DNA from: Tenacibaculum sp. 190524A02b
Lineage (GTDB): Bacteria; Bacteroidota; Bacteroidia; Flavobacteriales; Flavobacteriaceae
Assembly (NCBI RefSeq): GCF_964036645.1
Contig: NZ_OZ038525.1
Coordinates: 1,597,501-1,661,500 of the forward strand
Direction: 5' to 3'
Length of the DNA stretch: 64,000 nucleotides
Below, in pieces: positions 54,278-63,268 of this stretch; within the stretch, counting starts at the first letter, position 1, and the number at the start of each line of letters is the position of its first letter. The notes below the pieces were generated by a model. It searched no databases, was not told the DNA's origin, and saw only the letters and a program-made list of their open reading frames with translations. The translations under genes and the position numbers were made by a program.

Positions 54278-56994
54278 TAAAATAATGCCGTTTGACTGTC
54301 ATCATCTTCTTCCGCAGCTTTTTTCTTTCTTTGTAACGCTCGTTCTAAAGCCTTCTTAGCTTTATCCTCTTTACTTTCTTCAAACTCTTTAGGTTTGGTT
54401 TCTTCAATATCTAAAGGTAAAGCCTCATCAGTTACTTCTTCTTCTTCATTAACTTCTATATCCTCTACTTTCTCTTCTTCTGGTTCTTCATAAGGTAACG
54501 ACTCTAATAAATTAACCGTTCTTATTTTCTCCGTAGTCAACTGATTCCCTAGCGCTTTAATTCCTTTTACCGATATAAATTCTTCAAAATTGACTTCGAT
54601 TTTCTCTAAACTTCTTTTTGAAAAAATTACTTCAGCCATAGGTCTATAATCTGTAGCTATAATTTCTAATTTTGATTTTTCATGCTCAGAAATAAACAGC
54701 TCTTCTTTATCTACAGAATCTATTATAAAACGTTTAACATAATAACGTTCTTTATTTCCGTCAAAATAAATAGCTGAAATTGGCTTTTTAGGATTCCATT
54801 TTTCCAATACAATCATATCATTTTCAAAATGCATTGTTAAATCTGGTGTAACAGCCTTTATTTTGCCACTTTGTGTAGCTATCAGTATTTTATCTTCTGC
54901 TCTAAATTCTCCTAATAACTCACCTCTCTCATCAACATTTAGACGCCTTACAGTATCATCAAACCAAATTTTCCTTGGCTTTAACGTAGAAACTCCTGCT
55001 TCTTTAAACTCTATTTTTTTAATCGCATATTTGGTAATTTGATTTCCTCTGGCACTTCTACTTTTTATCGCTAAATCTGCAAAATCAATATCCCATTTAA
55101 GTTTTTTAATACTTCCTACTGCTCTTAATAACACAGTGACAACCTCAGCTTCACCATTTGGGTTTGCAGTAAAATACAGTACTTTAGAACCTTTACTCCC
55201 ATTCGTTAAATCATACTCTTTATCTCTAGTTATACTTGTAACATTAAAACGTTTCATATAACTTGGACCTTTAGTACCATCTTTATACATCATATTATAA
55301 ACAGTACGTTTGTCTTTCTTTTTAAAGACTGCAATGTGTATAATTCCTTTCCCTACAAATGTTTTAGAAGCAACTTTGGTTACAATCATGGTTCCATTGT
55401 CTCTAAACACAATTACATCATCTATATCTGCACAATCTGTAATATATTCATCTTTCTTTAAAGATGTTCCTACAAAACCTTCTTCTCTGTTAACATATAG
55501 TTTGGCATTACGCATCACTACCTTTGTAGCTACAATATCATCAAATATTCTGATTTCTGTTTTACGTTCTTTTCCTTTTCCGTACTTTGTTTTTAGGTTT
55601 TTATAATAATCAATAGCAAAGTCTATCAAGTTATCTAAGCTGTGTTTTACTTCTGCAATTTGTTCTTCTAAACCTTCTATAAATTGCTTCGCTTTATCTA
55701 TATCAAATTTAGATATCTTTTTTATTCGAATTTCTGTCAATCTAACAATATCTTCTTCAGTAACCGCTCTCTTCAAATGTGTAACATGTGGGGCTAAACC
55801 TTTGTCAATAGCCTCAATAACACCTTCCCACGTTTCTACTTCTTCAATATCACGGTAAATTCTATTTTCAATAAAAATACGCTCTAATGATGAGAAGTGC
55901 CACTGTTCTTCTAACTCGTGTAAACGAATTTCTAATTCTTGTTTTAACAGTTCTACCGTAAAATCTGTTGACTTTTTTAAAACTTCAGAAACCCCAATAA
56001 AAACAGGCTTATTATCTTCAATAATACAACACAGTGGTGAAATTGAGTTTTCACAATTGGTAAATGCATATAAAGCATCTATGGTTTTATCTGGCGAAAC
56101 ATTTGGTGGTAAATGCACTAATATCTCTACATTAGCCGCTGTATTATCTTCTATTCTTTTTATCTTGATTTTTCCTTTATCATTTGCTTTAAGTATACTA
56201 TCAATTAACGAAGTGGTAGTGGTTCCAAAAGGAATTTCTGTAATTACAAGTGTCTTTTTATCTAACTGAGATATTTTAGCGCGAACTCTTACTTTTCCTC
56301 CTCTTTTACCATCACTATAATTAGTAAAATCTGCCACACCTCCTGTTAAAAAGTCTGGTACAATGGTAAAACTTCTACCTTTTAAATATTTAATAGAAGC
56401 ATCAATTAACTCGTTAAAATTATGCGGCAATATTTTTGTAGACAAACCAACGGCAATACCTTCTGCTCCCTGTGCTAATAATAATGGAAACTTTACTGGC
56501 AGATTAACTGGTTCTTTTTTTCTACCATCGTAAGATAGTTGCCATTCGGTAGTTTTAGCATTAAAAACAACATCTAATGCAAACTTTGACAATCGTGCTT
56601 CAATATAACGAGACGCTGCTGCACGATCACCAGTTAGGATATTTCCCCAGTTACCTTGCATATCTATTAACAATTCTTTTTGTCCCATTTGTACCATAGC
56701 ATCCGCAATAGAAGCATCTCCGTGTGGATGATACTGCATGGTATGCCCTACAATATTAGCTACCTTATTGTAACGTCCATCATCTAAATCTTTCATAGAA
56801 TGCATTATACGACGCTGTACAGGTTTAAACCCATCTTCAATAGATGGTACCGCACGTTCTAAAATTACATACGAAGCGTAATCTAAAAACCATTCTTTAT
56901 ACATTCCCGTTACCTTAGTAATGGTTTCTGTATTTTCAGTAGATTCTTGATTTAGCTCTTCATCATGTTCGTAATTGTTGTTGTCTTCACTCAT
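54277..56994 (-). CDS. parC: DNA topoisomerase IV subunit A
   Basis: 905 residues. It holds the type IIA cleavage domain with active-site Tyr130 (DRAAASRYIEARL), the QRR-like segment KPVQRRIMHSM and HPHGDASIADAMVQMGQ, followed by a C-terminal beta-pinwheel. The gyrase GyrA box is not seen, which with the parE neighbour indicates topoisomerase IV, the decatenase. An acidic, low-complexity tail (EEPEEEKVEDIEVNEEEE) ends the protein. parE lies 82 bp upstream. Confidence 0.92.
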   Translation of the reverse strand: MSEDNNNYEHDEELNQESTENTETITKVTGMYKEWFLDYASYVILERAVPSIEDGFKPVQRRIMHSMKDLDDGRYNKVANIVGHTMQYHPHGDASIADAMVQMGQKELLIDMQGNWGNILTGDRAAASRYIEARLSKFALDVVFNAKTTEWQLSYDGRKKEPVNLPVKFPLLLAQGAEGIAVGLSTKILPHNFNELIDASIKYLKGRSFTIVPDFLTGGVADFTNYSDGKRGGKVRVRAKISQLDKKTLVITEIPFGTTTTSLIDSILKANDKGKIKIKRIEDNTAANVEILVHLPPNVSPDKTIDALYAFTNCENSISPLCCIIEDNKPVFIGVSEVLKKSTDFTVELLKQELEIRLHELEEQWHFSSLERIFIENRIYRDIEEVETWEGVIEAIDKGLAPHVTHLKRAVTEEDIVRLTEIRIKKISKFDIDKAKQFIEGLEEQIAEVKHSLDNLIDFAIDYYKNLKTKYGKGKERKTEIRIFDDIVATKVVMRNAKLYVNREEGFVGTSLKKDEYITDCADIDDVIVFRDNGTMIVTKVASKTFVGKGIIHIAVFKKKDKRTVYNMMYKDGTKGPSYMKRFNVTSITRDKEYDLTNGSKGSKVLYFTANPNGEAEVVTVLLRAVGSIKKLKWDIDFADLAIKSRSARGNQITKYAIKKIEFKEAGVSTLKPRKIWFDDTVRRLNVDERGELLGEFRAEDKILIATQSGKIKAVTPDLTMHFENDMIVLEKWNPKKPISAIYFDGNKERYYVKRFIIDSVDKEELFISEHEKSKLEIIATDYRPMAEVIFSKRSLEKIEVNFEEFISVKGIKALGNQLTTEKIRTVNLLESLPYEEPEEEKVEDIEVNEEEEVTDEALPLDIEETKPKEFEESKEDKAKKALERALQRKKKAAEEDDDSQTALF

Positions 56995-57076
56995 AAAAGC
57001 TTCTTTTGTTTCTGTAAACGAAAAATGTTAATTGATTTACTTTTTTATTGATAGCGTTTAGCGTTTTATAGCTATT

Positions 57077-58936
57077 TTATTTTTGATCTTCTAACAAGTC
57101 TAACTCCACCTTAAGGTTATTAATAATAAACTTCTGTCTGTCTGGAGTATTTTTTCCCATATAAAACTGTAGCATTTGATCTATAGACATTTGTTTATCT
57201 AACATTACTGGGTCTAAACGAATATCATCTCCAATAAAATGTACAAATTCATTTGGTGAAATCTCCCCTAGTCCCTTAAATCGAGTTATTTCTGGCTTTC
57301 CTTTTAATTTATTGATTGCTTGTTGTTTTTCTTCTTCTGAATAACAATAAATAGTTTCTTTTTTATTACGCACTCTAAAAAGTGGTGTTTCTAAAATATA
57401 TAAATGCCCTTCTTTAATAACCTCAGGGAAGAATTGTAAAAAGAAAGTGATTAATAACAATCGGATGTGCATTCCATCTACATCGGCATCGGTTGCTATT
57501 ACAATATTATTGTAACGTAAGCCTTCCATTCCATCTTCAATATTCAATGCTGCCTGTAGTAAATTAAACTCTTCATTTTCATACACTATCTTTTTACTTA
57601 AACCATAAGAATTTAATGGTTTTCCTTTTAAACTAAATACCGCTTGCGTATTTACATTTCTAGATTTGGTAATAGATCCACTAGCCGAATCTCCCTCCGT
57701 TATAAATAATGTAGTATCTAAATACCCTTCTTTTTTAGTATCGGCAAAATGAATTCGGCAGTCTCTTAATTTTTTATTGTGTAGACTTGCTTTTTTAGCT
57801 CTATCTCTAGCTAATTTTCGTATTCCTGATAACTCCTTTCTTTCTTTTTCTGCTTGTAATATTTTCTTTTGAAGCTTCTCGGCTACTTCCGTATTTTTAT
57901 GTAGGTAATTATCTAACTTCGTTTTAACAAAATCATTTATATACGTTCTAACCGTTGGTAAGTCTCCTCCCATTTCTGTAGAACCTAACTTTGTTTTTGT
58001 TTGACTTTCAAAAACGGGTTCCATTACCTTTATGGATATCGCTCCAATAATTGACTTACGTATATCTGATGCGTCAAAGTTTTTCCCGTAATATTCACGA
58101 ACAGTTTTTACAACTGCTTCTCTAAAAGCTGCTAAGTGCGTACCTCCTTGGGATGTATTTTGTCCGTTTACAAAAGAATGGTATTCTTCTGAGTATTGCG
58201 TTTTACTGTGAGACATTGCTATTTCAATATCATCACCTCTAAGATGAATTATAGGGTACAACATGTCTTCTACATTATTGTTATCCTCTAATAAATCTTT
58301 TAATCCATTTTCTGAATAAAACTTCTCTCCATTAAAAACAATGGTTAACCCTGGGTTTAGGTACACATAGTTTTTTAATAGCTTTATAATGTACTCTGGG
58401 CGGTATTTATAGTTTTTAAAAATGGTTTCATCAGCAACAAAAGTTACCTTAGTTCCTCGTCTTCTTGAAGTTTCTTCTAAAAGATCTTGATTTGTTAAGT
58501 TTCCTTTTTCAAATTCGGCAGAAGCTGACTTTCCATCTCTAGTTGATTCTACCCTAAAATAGGTAGACAAAGCATTTACAGCTTTGGTACCAACTCCATT
58601 TAATCCAACAGATTTTTTAAAAGCTTTAGAATCATACTTTCCTCCTGTATTCATTTTAGAAACCACATCTACTACTTTTCCTAACGGAATACCACGTCCG
58701 TAATCTCTTACAATTACTTTATTTCCTTGTACAGATACTTCTATGGTTTTTCCTCCTCCCATAACAAACTCATCAATAGAGTTGTCTAAAACTTCTTTTA
58801 CAAGTATATATATACCATCATCTGGTGATGACCCATCTCCTAACTTCCCGATATACATCCCCGGGCGCATTCTGATATGTTCCTTCCAGTCGAGCGATCG
58901 TATATTATCTTCGGTATATTTTGTTTCTTGTGCCAT
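57077..58936 (-). CDS. parE: DNA topoisomerase IV subunit B
   Basis: 619 residues from the ATG at 58936 ([20 protein letters not shown]). An upstream in-frame ATG at 58984 would add 16 hydrophobic residues, but a -7-like box TATTTTAG (58963-58970) lies between them, so the later start is preferred. GHKL ATPase motifs are [24 protein letters not shown] and [13 protein letters not shown]. The TOPRIM domain has [11 protein letters not shown] and [10 protein letters not shown]. It pairs with ParC to unlink daughter chromosomes. Confidence 0.93.
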   Translation of the reverse strand: MAQETKYTEDNIRSLDWKEHIRMRPGMYIGKLGDGSSPDDGIYILVKEVLDNSIDEFVMGGGKTIEVSVQGNKVIVRDYGRGIPLGKVVDVVSKMNTGGKYDSKAFKKSVGLNGVGTKAVNALSTYFRVESTRDGKSASAEFEKGNLTNQDLLEETSRRRGTKVTFVADETIFKNYKYRPEYIIKLLKNYVYLNPGLTIVFNGEKFYSENGLKDLLEDNNNVEDMLYPIIHLRGDDIEIAMSHSKTQYSEEYHSFVNGQNTSQGGTHLAAFREAVVKTVREYYGKNFDASDIRKSIIGAISIKVMEPVFESQTKTKLGSTEMGGDLPTVRTYINDFVKTKLDNYLHKNTEVAEKLQKKILQAEKERKELSGIRKLARDRAKKASLHNKKLRDCRIHFADTKKEGYLDTTLFITEGDSASGSITKSRNVNTQAVFSLKGKPLNSYGLSKKIVYENEEFNLLQAALNIEDGMEGLRYNNIVIATDADVDGMHIRLLLITFFLQFFPEVIKEGHLYILETPLFRVRNKKETIYCYSEEEKQQAINKLKGKPEITRFKGLGEISPNEFVHFIGDDIRLDPVMLDKQMSIDQMLQFYMGKNTPDRQKFIINNLKVELDLLEDQK

Positions 58937-58995
58937 AAAAATTGAGTGAATTGAAGTGTTCGCTAAAATAACATATAACATCAAAAAATAAAAAA

Positions 58996-59021
58996 CTCTG
59001 TTGAATTAGTTTTCAACAGAG
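58996..59021 (-). terminator. Terminator of the T9SS gene upstream of parE
   Basis: 10-bp stem CTCTGTTGAA / TTCAACAGAG with a 6-nt loop; on the minus strand it is followed by TTTTTTATTT. Confidence 0.75.
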
Positions 59022-59052
59022 CTTAATTTATTTTGGTTTTATATACTAAAGC

Positions 59053-59892
59053 TTATTCTTTTATAAACTTTCCATTGTAAGTTCCTAATGAATTTTTAAC
59101 TGTGTAAATATAAGTTCCTGTTGCATAACTACTCACATTAAGCTTTAACTTATTAAATTGATTGTCTGCTTTTTTATCCTCTAATAGCTTTCCATTTAAA
59201 TCGTATACTTGAATCTCTACTAGTTCATTGTTTAATGCTGTGTAAGGGATATTAACAGTTTCAATACTTGGATTTGGGTACGCTTTGTCTTCTGCTGCTA
59301 CTTTTATTTCTTTATTAGATAAAGTTGCACTTCCTTCTAAACTATACACTCTATATTTTGTATCATTAGTTGTATTGTTATATTTCTGTAATAACAATTT
59401 AACTCCTTCTTGTGTTTGAAACAAAAATTTATCTTCATGTTGTCTACCTTCAAAAACTTGCTCTCCAACACTCCAATCATCTGCTCTGAATACTTCTTCT
59501 AAATCTTCATTAATAATATAAAACGCATAACTATTAGTATTATTAGCTGAATCATATTCGGTATGTGAAATCATTAACTCTAACTTATCGTCTGTATTCA
59601 CAATATGCTGTGAAACATCTTCTATTCTATCTGCGTTCCCAATATCAATGGTTTTATAGATAGAATTATCTAGATTGTATATTTTTACAATTGTATTTGT
59701 TCCTTTATTAGGTTTAGTAGAATCAGGAACTACAACCGCTGCTTCTCCATGATTACAAACCACAATCTTATCTCCAGCTTTGGCAAATTTCACAATAGAT
59801 AAATTATCCTCATATTCGGCATCTAATGTAACTTGTGAAAAAGATAAGTTAGTAAATAAAGTACTGGCTAGTACTAGTGTAATTTTTTTCAT
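59053..59892 (-). CDS. T9SS type A sorting-domain protein
   Basis: 279 residues. A signal peptide (ITLVLASTLFTNLSFSQ) precedes a beta-rich domain of about 180 residues that resembles blades of a propeller (NLDNSIYKTIDIGNADRIED, YAFYIINEDLEEVFRADDWS). The type A sorting domain starts near residue 205 (KAYPNPSIETVNIPY ... YIYTVKNSLGTYNGKFIKE). Exported to the surface or medium; no catalytic motif seen. Monocistronic. Confidence 0.85.
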   Translation of the reverse strand: MKKITLVLASTLFTNLSFSQVTLDAEYEDNLSIVKFAKAGDKIVVCNHGEAAVVVPDSTKPNKGTNTIVKIYNLDNSIYKTIDIGNADRIEDVSQHIVNTDDKLELMISHTEYDSANNTNSYAFYIINEDLEEVFRADDWSVGEQVFEGRQHEDKFLFQTQEGVKLLLQKYNNTTNDTKYRVYSLEGSATLSNKEIKVAAEDKAYPNPSIETVNIPYTALNNELVEIQVYDLNGKLLEDKKADNQFNKLKLNVSSYATGTYIYTVKNSLGTYNGKFIKE

Positions 59893-60056
59893 AAATAGTA
59901 AACTTTTAAATTTTCTAAGGTAAATGTAAACTAAATTCTATCATCTTACAATACTTTTTTTATAACAAGTCTTTTACATACAACATTTTTAAATTTTAAC
60001 TAATTTTTAGAAAGTTAGCTAATTGACTTTTCTATTTTTGCTGAAAACAATGTTAC

Positions 60057-60563
60057 ATGAAATTTAAAACTACATTATTTATAGCTATCTTTTTTGTTAG
60101 CATGTGTAATGCACAACAATCTAAAGTTGGTACAGTTGATAGCGAATTTATTATTAGTAAAATGCCGCAAATGAAAGGTGTTTTAAAAAGACTTGAAAAC
60201 TACAGTAAGCAACTAGACTCTACTTTTCAACTAAAAGCTACAGATTATAAAGCTAAAATAGACGCCTTAAAAAAAGAAGAAAAAACATTAACCGAAGAAA
60301 ATAAAAAAGCTAGAGTACAAGAAATTGTGGCTTTAGAACAAGACATGGGAAAGTTTCGCCAGAATGGCACTACCTTAATGCAATTACGCAGAGATGAGTA
60401 TATGAGGCCTTTGTATAAAAAACTTACTGAGGTTATTAACGAAGTAGCCAAAGCTAATAATTATACTCAAATCTTAACCACTACTGGAAATCAATTTGCC
60501 TTTCTAGATGAGCGTTTTGATATTACTAAGAAGGTTATGGATAAACTAGGAATTAAAGAATAA
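60057..60563 (+). CDS. OmpH/Skp-family periplasmic chaperone
   Basis: 168 residues. Signal peptide (TLFIAIFFVSMCNAQ), then a short beta core and a long coiled coil (about 45-125, KIDALKKEEKTLTEENKKAR), as in Skp, which holds unfolded outer-membrane proteins. A perfect -7 box TATTTTTG (60033-60040) ends 16 bp before the ATG, giving a very short leader. Confidence 0.87.
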   Translation: MKFKTTLFIAIFFVSMCNAQQSKVGTVDSEFIISKMPQMKGVLKRLENYSKQLDSTFQLKATDYKAKIDALKKEEKTLTEENKKARVQEIVALEQDMGKFRQNGTTLMQLRRDEYMRPLYKKLTEVINEVAKANNYTQILTTTGNQFAFLDERFDITKKVMDKLGIKE

Positions 60564-60591
60564 TACTATTATTAAATAATATATCTTTAAG

Positions 60592-60620
60592 GGCTGTCTA
60601 TATAAAAGATAGCCTTTTTT
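60592..60620 (+). terminator. Terminator after the OmpH/Skp gene
   Basis: 8-bp stem GGCTGTCT / AGATAGCC (one G-U pair) with a 7-nt loop and TTTTTT. Confidence 0.75.
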
Positions 60621-60680
60621 ATTTATCTTCTTACATAGATTAACTGATGATTTTTTTAGATTCTTTTTATTTTTTTGGCT

Positions 60681-60808
60681 TTTTTTAAAATTATAAGTGA
60701 CTTTTTACTTTTTTATGTTTCTTAAAAGTAGTAGTAGAATAGTTTAGTAGTAGATTTTCTAACAAAAAATCAATAAAAAGGTTTCCTATACAATGGAAAC
60801 CTTTTTTA
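60681..60808 (+). repeat. 127-bp direct repeat, copy 1, ending in a terminator
   Basis: This copy matches 61858-61984 over nearly its full length. The core AGTTTAGTAGTAGATTTTCT and the stem AAAAAGGTTTCC / GGAAACCTTTTT (60775-60786 and 60795-60806) are shared. On the minus strand it can serve as the terminator of the lipoprotein gene at 60853. Confidence 0.88.
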
Positions 60809-60852
60809 ATTTCAAAACTTCTATAAAGCTGGAAAATGTAACTAAGAATATT

Positions 60853-61785
60853 TTAATAGTTCCATTGACAATATTGACGGTAATTTACCCTCGGCTTAGA
60901 CCCTTGGCGGATTTCAGCAAATAAATTTCCTGAGAAATTAATAGTAAATGGTGTTGCTGGTAATACATTAAATGTTCCACTTACAATATACATACTACTA
61001 CTTGTATTTGACGCAAAACCTTGTCTAAATGTTCTTAATCTTTGGCCTCTAGACCATACATCAATAGCTAAATCTTTAACCTCTTTATAAACGATATCTC
61101 CAGACAGTTTCCATCTTCTTCCATGTAGCCATTCATATTTCATTCTTATACCATAATCTACCCTTAAAATTCCTATATAATACGTATTTACATACGCTTC
61201 AAATACAAATTTCACAGGTGTTCCGTTATCATGAAAATTATACTGATATTTAGCATCAACCCATCCTCTTTGTAATACTTCTTGCTTTTTTAAAGGAGTT
61301 CTTTGTTTTTTAATTTCGTATACTTTTACTCCTTCATAAACAATACCTTTATTAAAGGTATTATTTTCTTTAAATTGTTGTAAAAGTTTTTCATCCTTCT
61401 TTTTTACAACAAACTGCTTCCAGTTCTTAATAAAAATTACTTCAGAGCCTATCTGTATTTCTCTTTTTGAATTATATAAATCTAATACAAAATCAGCATA
61501 CCCATTCTCTTCATCCATAATTACACTTTTTAATGGTTGAAAATTTTCATTTTGTAAGGAAGTTAGTAATTCATTCATTAAAACTTTCTCTTTTAAATAT
61601 GTTGCAAATTGCTCTTTACTCTCAAAAGTAAGTCTTCCATCTACTAACTTTGGAAGTTTTCTTTCTTGTTGATCCATTGCTAGTAATTCTGTTTCTTGAT
61701 TAGAACAAGAAGTAAAAAATAAACTTGTTAATAACGCAAACATAACTACAGTTAGTTTCTTTGATTTTTTCATAAATAGTTTCAT
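60853..61785 (-). CDS. Uncharacterised lipoprotein between direct repeats
   Basis: 310 residues. The signal peptide ends in a lipobox (LFFTSC, Cys27). The N-terminal third has KLVDGRLTFESKEQFATYLK, a pattern seen in many Bacteroidota surface lipoproteins of unknown role. The C-terminal half is beta-rich and basic (KYQYNFHDNGTPVKFVFEAY, MKYEWLHGRRWKLSGDIVYK). No enzyme motif was found. A -7 box TAGTTTTG lies just upstream of the start on the minus strand. The gene is bounded by the two copies of a 127-bp repeat. Confidence 0.72.
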   Translation of the reverse strand: MKLFMKKSKKLTVVMFALLTSLFFTSCSNQETELLAMDQQERKLPKLVDGRLTFESKEQFATYLKEKVLMNELLTSLQNENFQPLKSVIMDEENGYADFVLDLYNSKREIQIGSEVIFIKNWKQFVVKKKDEKLLQQFKENNTFNKGIVYEGVKVYEIKKQRTPLKKQEVLQRGWVDAKYQYNFHDNGTPVKFVFEAYVNTYYIGILRVDYGIRMKYEWLHGRRWKLSGDIVYKEVKDLAIDVWSRGQRLRTFRQGFASNTSSSMYIVSGTFNVLPATPFTINFSGNLFAEIRQGSKPRVNYRQYCQWNY

Positions 61786-61857
61786 TTAAAATTTGATTAT
61801 TAATTTGAAACAAAACTAACTTTCCTTCTCCCATTTTTTATAACCCATTTCGGGTGA

Positions 61858-61984
61858 TTTTTTAAATATGTGTGACTTTTTGTTTTTTTTTGTTTCTTAA
61901 GAGTAGTAGTAGATATAGTTTAGTAGTAGATTTTCTAACAAAAAATCGATAAAAAGGTTTCCCATACAACGGAAACCTTTTTTA
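61858..61984 (+). repeat. 127-bp direct repeat, copy 2, ending in a terminator
   Basis: Same element as 60681-60808, with stem 61951-61962 / 61971-61982. It lies upstream of the lipoprotein start codon and opens the gene-free region 61786-63379. Confidence 0.88.
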
Positions 61985-62190
61985 TTTTTCAGTTTTCTAC
62001 CCCTTATTCAAAGGCTTAAAGTGTTTTTTTTACTTTTTTTCATTTTTACACAAATCCCAATAACACCAAGGAACAAAAAGACATTTCATTAAGATAAAAG
62101 TTATTTTTTTAACACACTCCCACTATTAGTCAAAAAAAATTAAAACAATCACATCAACAGATAATAAATCTGTCTCTTTTTATCGATAAA

Positions 62191-62318
62191 AGGTTTTGTT
62201 ATTAGAATGTATTAGTATACTTTCGCGCCCAGTTTGAACGAAGGTTTAAGCTATTCTTGTAAATTTTAGAAGGGTTTATAAGTTAATGTTGGGAGCTCTG
62301 GTTGGAGCTCCTTTTTTT
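62191..62318 (+). ncRNA. Predicted small RNA with promoter and terminator
   Basis: Promoter TTTTG, 17-bp spacer, TATACTTTCG (ending about 62226). The transcript would run from about 62228 to a terminator GGAGCTC / GAGCTCC (62292-62298 and 62305-62311) plus TTTTTTT, about 90 nt. The segment AAATTTTAGAAGGGTTT just before the stem recurs in the next unit. No plausible ORF. Confidence 0.48.
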
Positions 62319-62361
62319 ATATACCTCAATTTCTTTTTATAATTTTTTAAATATACGTTAA

Positions 62362-62556
62362 GTAGGGTAAAAGACTTTCTACTTGTTTTATACCAAATCT
62401 TACATCTACTCCCCTTTAGGTTTTAAATGAATTGCCCCCGATTCTAACATTAGAAAAAAAATGAATTATCGTTTAACGATAAAAACTACATGCTTATAAA
62501 TTTTAGAAGGGTTTGTAAGTACTTTTGGGAGTTCTTTGTATGAGCTCCCATTCTTT
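62362..62556 (+). ncRNA. Predicted small RNA, paralogue of the previous unit
   Basis: GTAGGG (62362-62367), 15 bp, TTGTTTTATA (from 62383). It is followed by C-rich stretches (ACTCCCC, GCCCCCG), a palindrome TTATCGTTTAACGATAA, the shared AAATTTTAGAAGGGTTT and a terminator GGGAGTTC / GAGCTCCC (62527-62549). The shared 3' part shows a duplication; it may hold one long or two short transcripts. Confidence 0.4.
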
Positions 62557-62570
62557 TTTAAAAACATTTC

Positions 62571-62660
62571 TACTTAACTACAATACCTTCCCGTTCATCT
62601 ATACTTACTTTAATTTCACCTAACATTTATTTCCACATCAATTCTTTAAAACTATCTTTA
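62571..62660 (+). promoter_or_regulatory. LytTR-like direct repeat and promoter, site 5
   Basis: Left half TACTTAACTACAA (from 62571) and right half CCCGTTCATCTATAC (62590-62604); the aligned C of each half is 21 bp apart. -7-like box TATCTTTA (62653-62660) starts 60 bp after the G of the right GTT. Confidence 0.48.
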
Positions 62661-62665
62661 CCATA

Positions 62666-62747
62666 TAATTAAGAGAATAATTATAAATAACTTAGGTAGA
62701 TAGACACTTAAAAGAAGTATTCGCGGGGGAATACTTCTTTTTTTTTT
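62666..62747 (+). ncRNA. Predicted small RNA with G-rich loop, site 5
   Basis: About 82 nt ending in an 11-bp stem AAAGAAGTATT / AATACTTCTTT (62711-62721 and 62730-62740) with loop CGCGGGGG and a run of T. The stem sequence is shared with the RNAs at 25.6 and 63.0 kb. Confidence 0.47.
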
Positions 62748-62758
62748 AACTTCATTAA

Positions 62759-62860
62759 GTAGGGTAATTTGTAATTTATTTGTTCTATATTCGGTTTTCA
62801 AATAGATCCCCCCAAATTTTTTAAGCATAGATTAAGCTCCCTATTTAAGGGAGCTTTTTT
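62759..62860 (+). ncRNA. Predicted short C-rich RNA with TAGGG-type promoter
   Basis: GTAGGG (62759-62764), 15 bp, TTGTTCTATA (from 62780), a transcript expected from about 62812. It contains GATCCCCCC near its 5' end and terminates at AAGCTCCC / GGGAGCTT (62834-62841 and 62849-62856) with TTTTTT. About 50 nt. Confidence 0.42.
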
Positions 62861-62873
62861 CTTTCTCCAATTC

Positions 62874-62964
62874 ATTTTAACTACACATTATTACCATTCA
62901 ACGACACTAAGCCTTGTTTACAACTAATATACAATAACTTAACACTAAAGTGAATGTATCTTTG
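62874..62964 (+). promoter_or_regulatory. LytTR-like direct repeat and promoter, site 6
   Basis: Left half ATTTTAACTACAC (62874-62886) and right half ACCATTCAACGACAC (62893-62907), aligned C residues 21 bp apart. Perfect -7 box TATCTTTG (62957-62964) starts 61 bp after the A of the right ATT. Confidence 0.5.
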
Positions 62965-62969
62965 TATCA

Positions 62970-63057
62970 AAGTTTAAAGTTTGATTTTTTAAATTTTTAA
63001 ATGTTTGGTTAGTTTATTTGGTAAGAAGTATTCCTAGTGAATACTTCTTATTTTTTT
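62970..63057 (+). ncRNA. Predicted small RNA, site 6
   Basis: About 88 nt ending in a 12-bp stem TAAGAAGTATTC / GAATACTTCTTA (63022-63033 and 63039-63050) and TTTTTTT. Same terminator family as the RNAs at 25.6 and 62.7 kb, but with a short loop CTAGT lacking the G-run. Confidence 0.47.
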
Positions 63058-63130
63058 ACCTTATAATAGTTTAAAAACAAACAACTTATATTATTTTATA
63101 GTAAAATTTATATTTTTTTTGATTTTTTAG

Positions 63131-63235
63131 GTAGGGTAAATAAAGATTCAATTGTTTTATAGTTGATTTTTGAATCGTTTTTCCCCTTAATTAATTTTGA
63201 TATTGATAGCTCCTTAACGGGAGCTATCTTTTTTT
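63131..63235 (+). ncRNA. Predicted short C-containing RNA with TAGGG-type promoter
   Basis: GTAGGG (63131-63136), 15 bp, TTGTTTTATA (from 63152). The short transcript contains TTTTTCCCC and ends at GATAGCTCC / GGAGCTATC (63205-63213 and 63220-63228) with TTTTTTT. Its 3' part resembles the unit ending at 62860. Confidence 0.42.
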
Positions 63236-63268
63236 AACCTTTTTTAACAGTATTTGTACAATTTTTTT

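Noticed and set aside
62722-62729. G-rich loop as a CsrA binding site
   Set aside because: The GGGGA loop resembles CsrA targets, but CsrA is not typical of Bacteroidota and nothing here supports it.
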